Positions 18,288-25,678 of a stretch of 64,000 bases of DNA are shown piece by piece. The notes under the pieces were generated by a model. It was not told where the DNA came from and did no database searches. It saw only the letters and a program-made list of their open reading frames with translations. The stretch lies in contig JAJXZL010000048.1 of NCBI GenBank assembly GCA_021780075.1, forward strand, positions 178,355 through 242,354, read 5' to 3'. Positions within the stretch are counted from its first letter, which is position 1, and every line of letters begins with the position of its first letter. A program made the translations under genes and the position numbers. Origin of the DNA: Acidobacteriota bacterium (GTDB lineage: Bacteria > Acidobacteriota > Terriglobia > Terriglobales > Acidobacteriaceae).

Positions 18288-19298
18288 ATGGCCCAAGCCT
18301 CTCCAACTCGCCGCGCATCTGGCCCTGCTGAAGAGGGCTACATCCTGATTGCTGTCATTTTTATGCTCGCAATTCTCATCATTTCTCTGGCTGTCGCCAT
18401 GCCCAGGGTCAGAGAAGACATCCAGCGCGACCGCGAAATAGAAACGATGCACCGCGGTAAGCAGTACATGCGCGCCGTCCAGCTCTATTACCGCCAATTC
18501 GGGGCCTACCCGCCCAACCTCGACGCCCTTGTAAAGACCAACAACATCCGCTACCTCCGCAAGAAGTACATTGACCCCACCACCGGCAAGGACGAGTGGA
18601 AAGCCATCGCCTTCGGGCAGAACAAGACTCCCACAGCAATGGGCTTCTTTGGACAACCTCTGGCAGGATCGACGTTGGCGGGCACCGGCCCCAGCGGAGG
18701 CAACGGGATTGCAGGCGCGTCTCCGGCCGGAAGCGCATTTGGCTCTTCGCCCGGCGGGAGCTCCATCTTCGGATCGTCGAGCCCAACCACCAGCAGCCCA
18801 ACTGCCAACAGTCCAACCACAACCACCAGTCCTGCCTCAAGCACAGACTCCACGGGCAGCACTAGCCCCACAACGAGCACTACCGGCAGCACGGACACGA
18901 GCGGCGGTTCCACATCAGGGGGCAGTTCCAGCGCAGGGAGCGGATCTGGAACTGGGCTTACCGGGCAGACCTTCGGCGGAGGGGGCATCATTGGCTTCTC
19001 TCCCATGAGCCCGAAGCAATCCATCCTGGTCTTTAAAAAGAAAAATCACTACAACGAGTGGGAGTTTACCTACGACCCGGCCATCGAGCAGATGACCTCC
19101 GGTGGTGCAGGTGGCGCTGGCGGCGTGGGAATCGGCCAGCCCGCAAGCGGCATGTCCGGCGGTGTGGGTGGAGGTATAGGCGGCTCGAGCTTCGGATCCG
19201 GATCGAGCTTTGGCTCGGGATCGGGATTCGGCTCCACGAGCCCCAGCCCGACAAGCCCCACAAGTCCAACAGCCCCGACGACTCCTGCGCCTCAATAA
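18288..19298 (+). CDS. GspG-like pseudopilin with low-complexity Ser/Thr/Gly tail
   Basis: A 336-residue prepilin. The leader ends ...PAEEG before YILIAVIFMLAILIISLA, so the prepilin peptidase site would be G17/Y18. The residue at +5 is Ala, not the conserved Glu of major pilins. The helix continues into REIETMHRGKQYMRAVQLYY and GAYPPNLDAL, as in GspG. From about residue 125 the protein is dominated by Ser, Thr, Gly and Pro repeats (TSSPTANSPTTTT, GSSFGSGSSFGSGSGFG), interrupted by a conserved block at about 245-270 (SILVFKKKNHYNEWEFTYDP). The frame is also open from a TTG at 18264. It is the last gene of the operon. Confidence 0.8.
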   Translation: MAQASPTRRASGPAEEGYILIAVIFMLAILIISLAVAMPRVREDIQRDREIETMHRGKQYMRAVQLYYRQFGAYPPNLDALVKTNNIRYLRKKYIDPTTGKDEWKAIAFGQNKTPTAMGFFGQPLAGSTLAGTGPSGGNGIAGASPAGSAFGSSPGGSSIFGSSSPTTSSPTANSPTTTTSPASSTDSTGSTSPTTSTTGSTDTSGGSTSGGSSSAGSGSGTGLTGQTFGGGGIIGFSPMSPKQSILVFKKKNHYNEWEFTYDPAIEQMTSGGAGGAGGVGIGQPASGMSGGVGGGIGGSSFGSGSSFGSGSGFGSTSPSPTSPTSPTAPTTPAPQ

Positions 19299-19338
19299 CG
19301 CATCAATCCGCGAGCGGCGCCTGCCGCCAGATGCGCAA

Positions 19339-19369
19339 AAGGCCTGTCCCCGGCTAGGGGACAGGCCTT
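19339..19369. terminator. Intrinsic terminator between convergent genes
   Basis: A perfect 13-bp stem (AAGGCCTGTCCCC, loop GGCTA, GGGGACAGGCCTT). On the minus strand it is followed by TTTT-rich sequence, so it ends the erpA-like transcript and may also stop the pilus operon. Confidence 0.85.
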
Positions 19370-19400
19370 GTCACGAGCGAACCAGACCAGAATCGGGACG

Positions 19401-19772
19401 TTACACGCTGAACGAAGAACCGCAGCCGCAGGTCGACTTCACCTGGGGATTCTCGAACTTGAAGCCTGCCGCTTCCAGCGTCTCAACGTAGTCCACGATA
19501 CAGCCGTTCAGGTACATCAAAGAGGTTGCATCGACGAAAACCTTCAGGTCCTCGAAGCTGAAAACCTTGTCCATCATTCCGCTCTGGTTCTCAAAGGACA
19601 TGGAGTACTGAAAACCCGAGCAGCCTCCGCCCACTACTCCGATGCGAAGACCTGCAGGGAGAGGATCCTGGGTAGCCATGATTTCGCGCACCTTGGCAAC
19701 TGCCTGGGCGGTCAGGGTAAGGGGCGACTTCTTGGCGACTTCCTGCGTGGGTGCGACGGTTGCTGTGGACAT
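19401..19772 (-). CDS. Iron-sulfur cluster insertion protein, A-type carrier (IscA/ErpA/SufA)
   Basis: A 123-residue A-type carrier that delivers Fe-S clusters to apoproteins. The three conserved cysteines are visible: GGCSGFQYSM (first) and the C-terminal STCGCGSSF (two). The HesB/IscA body begins PLTLTAQAVAKVREIM. The N-terminal 15 residues are a non-conserved extension. It stands alone, with no isc or suf genes nearby, and its own terminator follows. Confidence 0.93.
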   Translation of the reverse strand: MSTATVAPTQEVAKKSPLTLTAQAVAKVREIMATQDPLPAGLRIGVVGGGCSGFQYSMSFENQSGMMDKVFSFEDLKVFVDATSLMYLNGCIVDYVETLEAAGFKFENPQVKSTCGCGSSFSV

Positions 19773-20522
19773 AGATTCTCCCGATTCGTGAAATGCTTGC
19801 CGTTACTGGTAACTGTACCGCTCCGCGCCGGGCTATTCAAGGCCCGAAAGGTCGGTCATCTCATTGGATGCGACCCGCCAGGCAAAAGTCGCAATCCGGA
19901 TACAGGAACCTGTGCGGGGGCAAGTGGTTGAAAATACCACATCTCTCGCAAGAACCGGGGGTATGGAATGCTGGCAACAGTGGGCCGGCAGAGCGAAAAG
20001 CCAGCGAGGCAGCGCAATACATATCCCCTATCCAATCAACAAATTGTCCGGCAAGGTTGACCATCCGCTGATTTCTGTGATGGCACCGCTCATCGGAGTC
20101 CTCACGCGTGCATTCAAGACAGCAAAATCGTATTGAGCCGTGGTGAAAAATGCCGCTGACCTCTGCTGGGCAGACTATTGCCTTGAGGACGCTCTGCCCG
20201 ACGCCCCCAGCGCTCTGGCAAAACTGATTCAGGAGCTGGCCATTCCCGGCCAACTGCACCGCAATGACAAGCTGACCATGTACCAGGGCCTGTTCGCACT
20301 TCCCCTGTGGATGGCGCACAGTCGAATATGTCTGCGCATCGCGTAAAAAACTCAGCTCACTTGCTTTTCGGGAACACTCAAAAAATATCTGTGATTTTTG
20401 TCACCACAACTGTAGCTCTCACGGTCTATTATGGTCAGCCGTGCGGCCCCTCTACTCATGAGACCGCGGCTAATTCACAGCACGCTGGTAACTGGAACCA
20501 AAGGTATTTCCGGAGGTGGTAT
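19773..20522. other. Long intergenic stretch without a recognisable gene
   Basis: About 750 bases separate the A-type carrier from the next plus-strand gene. Open frames on both strands have no recognisable domain or good ribosome binding site. I looked for SRP RNA, RNase P, tmRNA and riboswitch signatures and found none. The last 130 bases are relatively AT-rich and probably hold the promoter of the gene at 20523. Confidence 0.4.
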
Positions 20523-20795
20523 ATGACGATGATTCCTGTCATGTGGGCGGTTTGGGGAGTGCTGGCGCTAGTCACTGCCGCCCTGTTTGTGTATCGCTCG
20601 AGTCTGACCAAGGACGAAGAGGATCAAATCTTCCTAGACGATTCCTTCGACCATGAAAGAAACGCTCAGGCGGCCATCATAGCCAAGGTCAACAAGATTC
20701 AGCCCTACGTGCGGATCGCTCTTGGGCTGCTGGGAGCGGCCACAATTTTTGTGATCGGGTACTACCTGCTGGATTTCGTCAACCAGTTCAAATAG
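20523..20795 (+). CDS. Small two-span membrane protein, unknown function
   Basis: A 90-residue protein not assigned to a family. It has two hydrophobic spans, near residues 4-24 (PVMWAVWGVLALVTAALFVY) and 62-84 (IALGLLGAATIFVIGYYLL), with an acidic hydrophilic loop between them (SSLTKDEEDQIFLDDSFDHE). The frame is open much further upstream, but ATG 20523 has GGAGG six bases before it, which decides the start. The loop and both termini suggest a small inner-membrane protein, and a strong inverted repeat follows its stop. Confidence 0.7.
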   Translation: MTMIPVMWAVWGVLALVTAALFVYRSSLTKDEEDQIFLDDSFDHERNAQAAIIAKVNKIQPYVRIALGLLGAATIFVIGYYLLDFVNQFK

Positions 20796-20814
20796 CCCGC
20801 GGTCTGTCCGAATG

Positions 20815-20850
20815 GCCGACGACAACTGATCCATTGTCGTCGGCTTCCTC
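20815..20850. terminator. Inverted repeat, probable bidirectional terminator
   Basis: An 11-bp perfect stem (GCCGACGACAA / TTGTCGTCGGC) with an 8-base loop is followed on the plus strand by TTCCTCC. It lies between the convergent small membrane protein gene and the VWFA gene. The T tract is short, so efficiency is uncertain. Confidence 0.55.
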
Positions 20851-20865
20851 CACCGACTCCTCCCG

Positions 20866-22065
20866 CTACTCCACCTCCTGGCGGGCACGGTAGCCGTCGC
20901 GCGCAATAATGTCATACTTCAAGGGTTTGTGCTTCTCATCCTGCATGCGCAGCGGGTGTCCTTCATCGTCCACCAGTTCCACGCGCAGCTTGCGATAGGT
21001 GCCGTCCTGCTTGGTGTCTGTGGGACGGTAAACCAGCTGATACTTTGAGCGAATGGCCTGGTTGATTGCGGAGAAGACATCTGGCATTTCGCCCACAAAC
21101 CGCGGCGTGAACCACATGCCGCCGGTCAGCTTCGCAAATGTCTTCATCTGGTTATCGGCCTGAAGGTAATCCATGTCCCGCAATTGCCTGTTGAAGCCTG
21201 GACGTCCCTCCGTCATGGCGCGCAGCGCTCCTCCGGTGGAGATGCTGAAAATGGTGATGTCGGGCGTGGATTTTACTTTTTGCAATATCTTGTCGAGCGT
21301 GATTTTTGAGAAGGTGTCGCGCCCCGATGCGATAAGGATGATGTACTTGCGGCCTTCAATGCGGGTAAGCCTGTCTTCTGCCTCGTAGAGCGCGTCGAAC
21401 AGGTTGCGCTCGTCAAAACCGGGAATCATCAGCGAATTAATGGCGTTGTAGAGTTGATTCTTGTCCTGAGTAAAATCCGTCACAATCCGCGTGTGCATGT
21501 CAAAAGTCATCAGCGCAACATAGTCCTGGGGCCGTAACTGCTGCGCAAAGGCCCAGGCGGCATTCTGCATGTCATAAATGAAGTAGTAGTTGGTTGAGGC
21601 AAACTCGCACAGCAGCAACGCTGTGACAGGCGCCTCGACACGCTTGAAGCCGATTACTTTCTGTTCGACGCCGTTCTCATAGACGCGAAAATTGGTGGGT
21701 TTCAGGTTTGGTACGAACTGACCGGTCTTTTCAAGCAGCACGCCCACGTCCACCGTGACCTCAGGAACATCGACTCGGATGGAATAGTTGTTCAGTTCGG
21801 GGGGATTCTTGACTGCGGGTGCGGCCGGGGCCGGCGGGGGTGCTTCAGCGGACTTGTCCTTCTTTTTTGGCAGTGCGATGGTGCCTGAATCACCAGCCGG
21901 ACCGCCAGCTTCCGGCGCAGTCTGGTCGGGCTGCTGGGGCTGGGGCTGCTGAGGCTGGTTCTGGGCCCAGCTCAGTGGCGCACTCGCCAACGCTGCCAAC
22001 ATCAAGTACAGCAATCCAATTGAAAGGCGGCGACGAGGGAATAGGGAAAGACACATCGTGGACAT
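20866..22065 (-). CDS. VWFA-domain secreted protein (acidobacterial VWFA-related family)
   Basis: A 399-residue secreted protein. A signal peptide (hydrophobic IGLLYLMLAALASAPLSWA, then AQ) is followed by a Gln/Pro-rich linker. Next comes a presentation domain (VDVPEVTVDVGVLLEKTGQF, NFRVYENGVEQKVIGF) and a von Willebrand A-like domain (LLLCEFASTNY to YQLVYRPTD). This arrangement is the VWFA-related protein family abundant in Acidobacteriota, of unknown role. The classical MIDAS DxSxS is not intact: the position reads CEFASTN. ATG 22065 is chosen for its GAGG site and because it starts the signal peptide. It is divergent from the S55 peptidase gene. Confidence 0.82.
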   Translation of the reverse strand: MSTMCLSLFPRRRLSIGLLYLMLAALASAPLSWAQNQPQQPQPQQPDQTAPEAGGPAGDSGTIALPKKKDKSAEAPPPAPAAPAVKNPPELNNYSIRVDVPEVTVDVGVLLEKTGQFVPNLKPTNFRVYENGVEQKVIGFKRVEAPVTALLLCEFASTNYYFIYDMQNAAWAFAQQLRPQDYVALMTFDMHTRIVTDFTQDKNQLYNAINSLMIPGFDERNLFDALYEAEDRLTRIEGRKYIILIASGRDTFSKITLDKILQKVKSTPDITIFSISTGGALRAMTEGRPGFNRQLRDMDYLQADNQMKTFAKLTGGMWFTPRFVGEMPDVFSAINQAIRSKYQLVYRPTDTKQDGTYRKLRVELVDDEGHPLRMQDEKHKPLKYDIIARDGYRARQEVE

Positions 22066-22233
22066 GGCAACCTCTATGCTCAAACCAGCATACGGATGAC
22101 CCGGAGCGAACTGCAACCAGCGCATCACAGCTGCCATGACCGGCATCCCTTATCAGGCGCAGGTGGCGATCCATGGCAGCCGGTCAGGCACGGCTCTCGG
22201 GGCGGCCATGCCCCCGGTTGTACTCTTATAGAC

Positions 22234-24069
22234 GTGAGACTGTCCCCAAAGGAAACCGCCCCTCGCATGGCCGCCGTTACCCTGGCACTTGGCGCGCTGC
22301 TGTCTCCAGCGTCACTGCTGGCTCAGAACGCCGCCGCGCCTGCCGGTCCACCGCCCTCCAATGGCGGATTTTATCCGCTGAGCCAGGTGCATCGCGGCCT
22401 CACCGGCACCGCATGGACCGTCTTCAGCGGCAGCAAACCTGAGCCGATGGAAGTGGAGATCCTGGGCGTGTTGCGCGGAGCGCGCGGCCCCGGCCATGAC
22501 ATGATTCTGGCGCAGTTGCATGGCGCAAAGCCTGAGTACACCGGCGTAGTAGCCGGCATGAGCGGCAGCCCGGTTTACATCGGCAATAAGCTGCTGGGCT
22601 CACTTTCCTATCGCATCGGCCAGTTCAGCAAGGATCCCATTGCCGGCATCACGCCTATTGAACAGATGCTTGAGGTACGCGACCTGCCCGTTGATGCGGC
22701 GCAGGGCCACGCTGCTTCAGCCGATGAGCGCGACGACCTGACAGCAGGGGGCATGACCTTCCAGGCCATGGAAACGCCGCTCGTGATGAGCGGATTCCGG
22801 CCCGAGGCGATTCGCCTCTGGCAGAAGCAGATGGTGGGAACAGGACTGGATATGGTGGCGGCCGGCGGCGCAGGCGGCTCATCCAAGCCGCAAAGCGGCA
22901 CGTCTGCCGCGGCCCTGGCCAGCATGGAGCCAGGCTCAGCCGTAAGCGCGCAACTGGTGCGGGGCGACCTGGAAATTTCTGCCACCTGCACGGTGACCTA
23001 CATCGATCCCAAGCAGTTGCTGGCCTGCGGCCATCCCATCCTGCAGGCGGGGCCCGTTTCGTTGCCCATGACCACTACCGACGTGGTGGCCACCCTCGCC
23101 TCGCCGCTGAACGCCTTCAAGATTGTCAACACCGGTGAGGTCATAGGCGCCTTTACCCAGGACCGTGATGCGGCCATCCGGGGCGTTCTCGGCGCAAAGG
23201 CCAGCATGATTCCGGTGCACATTGAGGTTCACGGAGCGGGCAATGAACGCAAGCTCAACTTCGAGGTGCTGGATCTGCCCTCGCTGACTCCGCAGGCGCT
23301 GATGGTGGCCATCTACAACACGCTGCTTGAGACCAATGCGAGCACCGCGAAAACCAGCTACCACGTAACCGGGAACATTGACCTGGACGGCTATCCGCCC
23401 TCGCCGCTCAATTTGTGGGCTCCAAGCGGAGACAGCGTGCCTGCGCCGCTGACCGCCGCGATGCAGATCGGCGAACACTTCTCGCGGCTTTACTCGAACG
23501 GAACGCGCCGCGGCGCCGTGCACTCCATCAATCTGCGCATCGAGACAGTTGAACGCAATGTGCAGGTGGACCTGGAAACGGCCCGGCTGGTCTCGGGCAA
23601 CATTGTTCACGCAGGCGACACCGTGGTGGTGGAGGCAACGCTACACCCCTGGCAACAGCCCGCGCGCAACGTGCGCATCCCCGTTACCCTGCCCGCCCGG
23701 CTGGGCGAGGGTAAACTGCGCCTGCTGGTTTCAGATGCAGGCACGTTGGACCGCGCGCTGGACCCGCCCCGGTTCACCAGCCACTCCGCCGATCTGGAAA
23801 CGGAAATGGCGCAGGCCCGCCGCGAACACCCTGCCGACCGCATCTATGTAAGCCTGCTGGAGCCGGATACGCAGGCTGGAATCGATGGACACACACTTTC
23901 GGGCCTTCCGCTTTCAATGGCCAACGCCGTCGAGACGCTGCGCACGTCAAAGGACATGAGCCTCAACGGAGAATCCGCTGTCGTGGCAGGTGAAGCACCC
24001 GCCGGCGGCGTGCTATCGGGCTTCCAAATCATCAATCTGCACATTGAAGCAGGAGGCGGTTTACACTGA
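22234..24069 (+). CDS. SpoIVB-type (S55) serine peptidase domain protein, exported
   Basis: A roughly 611-residue exported protein. A signal-like segment (MAAVTLALGALLSPASLLAQ) precedes the peptidase S55 region: GLTGTAWTVFSG, the catalytic-serine block VVAGMSGSPVYIGNKLLGSLSYR, ITPIEQML, ISATCTVTYIDPKQLLACGHPI and NTGEVIGAFTQDRDAAIRG. The rest is a beta-rich C-terminal region of unknown role. In Bacillus, SpoIVB signals to the sigma-K checkpoint, but this organism shows no sign of sporulation. The start is uncertain: GTG 22234 gives a basic n-region, while ATG 22267 would start inside the signal. Confidence 0.8.
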   Translation: MRLSPKETAPRMAAVTLALGALLSPASLLAQNAAAPAGPPPSNGGFYPLSQVHRGLTGTAWTVFSGSKPEPMEVEILGVLRGARGPGHDMILAQLHGAKPEYTGVVAGMSGSPVYIGNKLLGSLSYRIGQFSKDPIAGITPIEQMLEVRDLPVDAAQGHAASADERDDLTAGGMTFQAMETPLVMSGFRPEAIRLWQKQMVGTGLDMVAAGGAGGSSKPQSGTSAAALASMEPGSAVSAQLVRGDLEISATCTVTYIDPKQLLACGHPILQAGPVSLPMTTTDVVATLASPLNAFKIVNTGEVIGAFTQDRDAAIRGVLGAKASMIPVHIEVHGAGNERKLNFEVLDLPSLTPQALMVAIYNTLLETNASTAKTSYHVTGNIDLDGYPPSPLNLWAPSGDSVPAPLTAAMQIGEHFSRLYSNGTRRGAVHSINLRIETVERNVQVDLETARLVSGNIVHAGDTVVVEATLHPWQQPARNVRIPVTLPARLGEGKLRLLVSDAGTLDRALDPPRFTSHSADLETEMAQARREHPADRIYVSLLEPDTQAGIDGHTLSGLPLSMANAVETLRTSKDMSLNGESAVVAGEAPAGGVLSGFQIINLHIEAGGGLH

Positions 24070-24165
24070 TTCAGGCGGGGATAACTTTCCGCCACACTTA
24101 GAACTGACGCCACTGCAAGTGGTGGAGTCCGTTTGCTAGCCTCCAGCAAGGACTGCGGAACGACC

Positions 24166-25173
24166 ATGAGCCTTATTCAAGGACTTGCAGCTCACGCAGC
24201 GGGAGCCGAGCTTTTGCCTTTTCGCTATGACCCGGGACATCTGGGCCAGCAGGAAGTCGAAATCGGTATTTCCCACTGCGGCATCTGTCACAGCGACATT
24301 CATCTCATTTCGAATGACTGGGGCATCAGCCAGTATCCGTTCATTCCCGGCCACGAAATTATCGGCACCGTCACAGCGGTCGGTTCTCAAGTGCGCTCGC
24401 TCAAGCCGGGCCAACGCGTAGGCTTGGGCTGGCAGTCGAACTCCTGCGGCCAGTGTGAGTGGTGTACCAGGGGTATGGAGAACCTTTGCCCCGAGTCGGA
24501 AGGAACCTGTGTTCACCGGAATGGCGGGTACGCCGACCGCGTCCGCGCCAATGCGGCCTTCGTGTTTCCGATTCCCGATGCCCTGCCCAGCGAGCAGGCC
24601 GCGCCTCTGCTTTGCGGCGGCATCACGGTCTATAACCCGCTGCGCACGCACGGCATCAACCCCTCGTCCCGCGTGGGCGTGGTAGGCATTGGCGGGCTGG
24701 GTCATCTAGCCATCCAGTTTGCACGGGTCTTCGGGGCCCAGGTCACAGCCTTTTCAACCTCCGCGGCCAAGGAAGACGAGGCCCGCGCGCTCGGTGCGCA
24801 CAGCTTTGTGAATACCCGCGAGACCAAAGCGTTGCGTGAAGTGGCAGGGTCGCTGGACTTTATTTTGAGCACCATCAATGCCAATCAGGACTGGGGTATC
24901 TACATCCAGGCGCTGCGCCCTTCCGGGACACTTTGCTTTGTGGGCGTTCCACCCTCTCCGGTCTCCATCAACGCATTTCCACTGATCTCCGGCATCCGCT
25001 CGATCTCCGGAAGCCCCATTGGCAGCCCTCATCAGATCAGGGAAATGCTGGATGTAGCCGCGCGGCACGGAGTGAAGGCCACGACTGAGTGCTTCCCCAT
25101 GGACAAGGCCAATGACGCCATCGAGAAAGTGAAAAAGAACAAAGTGCGCTACCGGGCCGTGCTGGCGCGTTAG
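24166..25173 (+). CDS. Zinc-dependent alcohol dehydrogenase (YahK/CAD-like)
   Basis: A 335-residue medium-chain dehydrogenase of the cinnamyl-alcohol/aldehyde reductase group (YahK, AdhC), normally NADP-dependent. The catalytic zinc ligands are in SHCGICHSD and PGHEIIG, the structural zinc ligands in CGQCEWCTRGMENLC, and the Rossmann loop is VGIGGLGHLAIQFA. The substrate-side segment RSISGSPIGSPHQIREMLD is typical of the subgroup. ATG 24166 is preferred to the upstream TTG at 24133 because it begins where the family usually begins. Confidence 0.9.
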   Translation: MSLIQGLAAHAAGAELLPFRYDPGHLGQQEVEIGISHCGICHSDIHLISNDWGISQYPFIPGHEIIGTVTAVGSQVRSLKPGQRVGLGWQSNSCGQCEWCTRGMENLCPESEGTCVHRNGGYADRVRANAAFVFPIPDALPSEQAAPLLCGGITVYNPLRTHGINPSSRVGVVGIGGLGHLAIQFARVFGAQVTAFSTSAAKEDEARALGAHSFVNTRETKALREVAGSLDFILSTINANQDWGIYIQALRPSGTLCFVGVPPSPVSINAFPLISGIRSISGSPIGSPHQIREMLDVAARHGVKATTECFPMDKANDAIEKVKKNKVRYRAVLAR

Positions 25174-25180
25174 CTTCAAC

Positions 25181-25200
25181 GGGCGCACCACGGTGCGCCC
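25181..25200 (+). terminator. Short GC-rich hairpin after the dehydrogenase gene
   Basis: GGGCGCACC and GGTGCGCCC form a 9-bp (or 8-bp with a CACG loop) hairpin eight bases after the dehydrogenase stop. There is no T run, so it may be a weak terminator or a transcript-stabilising stem. Confidence 0.35.
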
Positions 25201-25222
25201 TCACTTCCCGCGAGATTTCCCC

Positions 25223-25603
25223 ATGAACAGCGTTCGCATGGACAAGTGGCTCTGGGCCGCGCGCTTCTTCAAGACGCGCGCGCTGGCGTCCAAAGCCTGT
25301 GATCTGGGCCGCATCCGCTCCAATGGCGTTGAGGCCAAACCGGCGCGCGATGTGCGCGTGGGCGACATGCTGCACGTGCGCAACGAGGGAGGCGAGTTCG
25401 AAATTGAGGTTCTGCAGTTGAGCGAGATGCGAGGCCCCGCCGCCGTGGCGCAGGCGCTCTATCGCGAAACCGATGCCAGCAAGGCCGAACGGATCAAACT
25501 TGCCGAAGAGCGCAAGGCCATGCAGCAGTACGCGCCCCTGCCGGAACGCCGGCCTTCCAAGCGCGACCGGCGCAGAATTATCCAGTTCCGCAGCGGTGCT
25601 TGA
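25223..25603 (+). CDS. S4-domain RNA-binding protein, Hsp15-like
   Basis: A 126-residue protein with one S4 domain: RMDKWLWAARFFKTRALASKA, then GRIRSNGVEAKPARDVRVGD. This is the pattern of Hsp15 (HslR), which binds free 50S subunits carrying a nascent chain and helps recycle them. The C-terminus is basic (RRPSKRDRRRIIQF), as in Hsp15. ATG 25223 places the start just ahead of the domain, though an upstream ATG at 25193 is in frame. Confidence 0.88.
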   Translation: MNSVRMDKWLWAARFFKTRALASKACDLGRIRSNGVEAKPARDVRVGDMLHVRNEGGEFEIEVLQLSEMRGPAAVAQALYRETDASKAERIKLAEERKAMQQYAPLPERRPSKRDRRRIIQFRSGA

Positions 25604-25678
25604 GCGGCCTCGCGCTCTGTCCCTGCCGTGAGCGGCATCGCCTCTTCCAGCCAACTCTAGTAGACTCAACGGCAGCAT

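Noticed and set aside
19861..20319. A Cys/His-rich 152-codon frame on the minus strand
   Set aside because: No regular CxxC spacing, no ribosome binding site and no recognisable family; it looks like chance openness in intergenic DNA.
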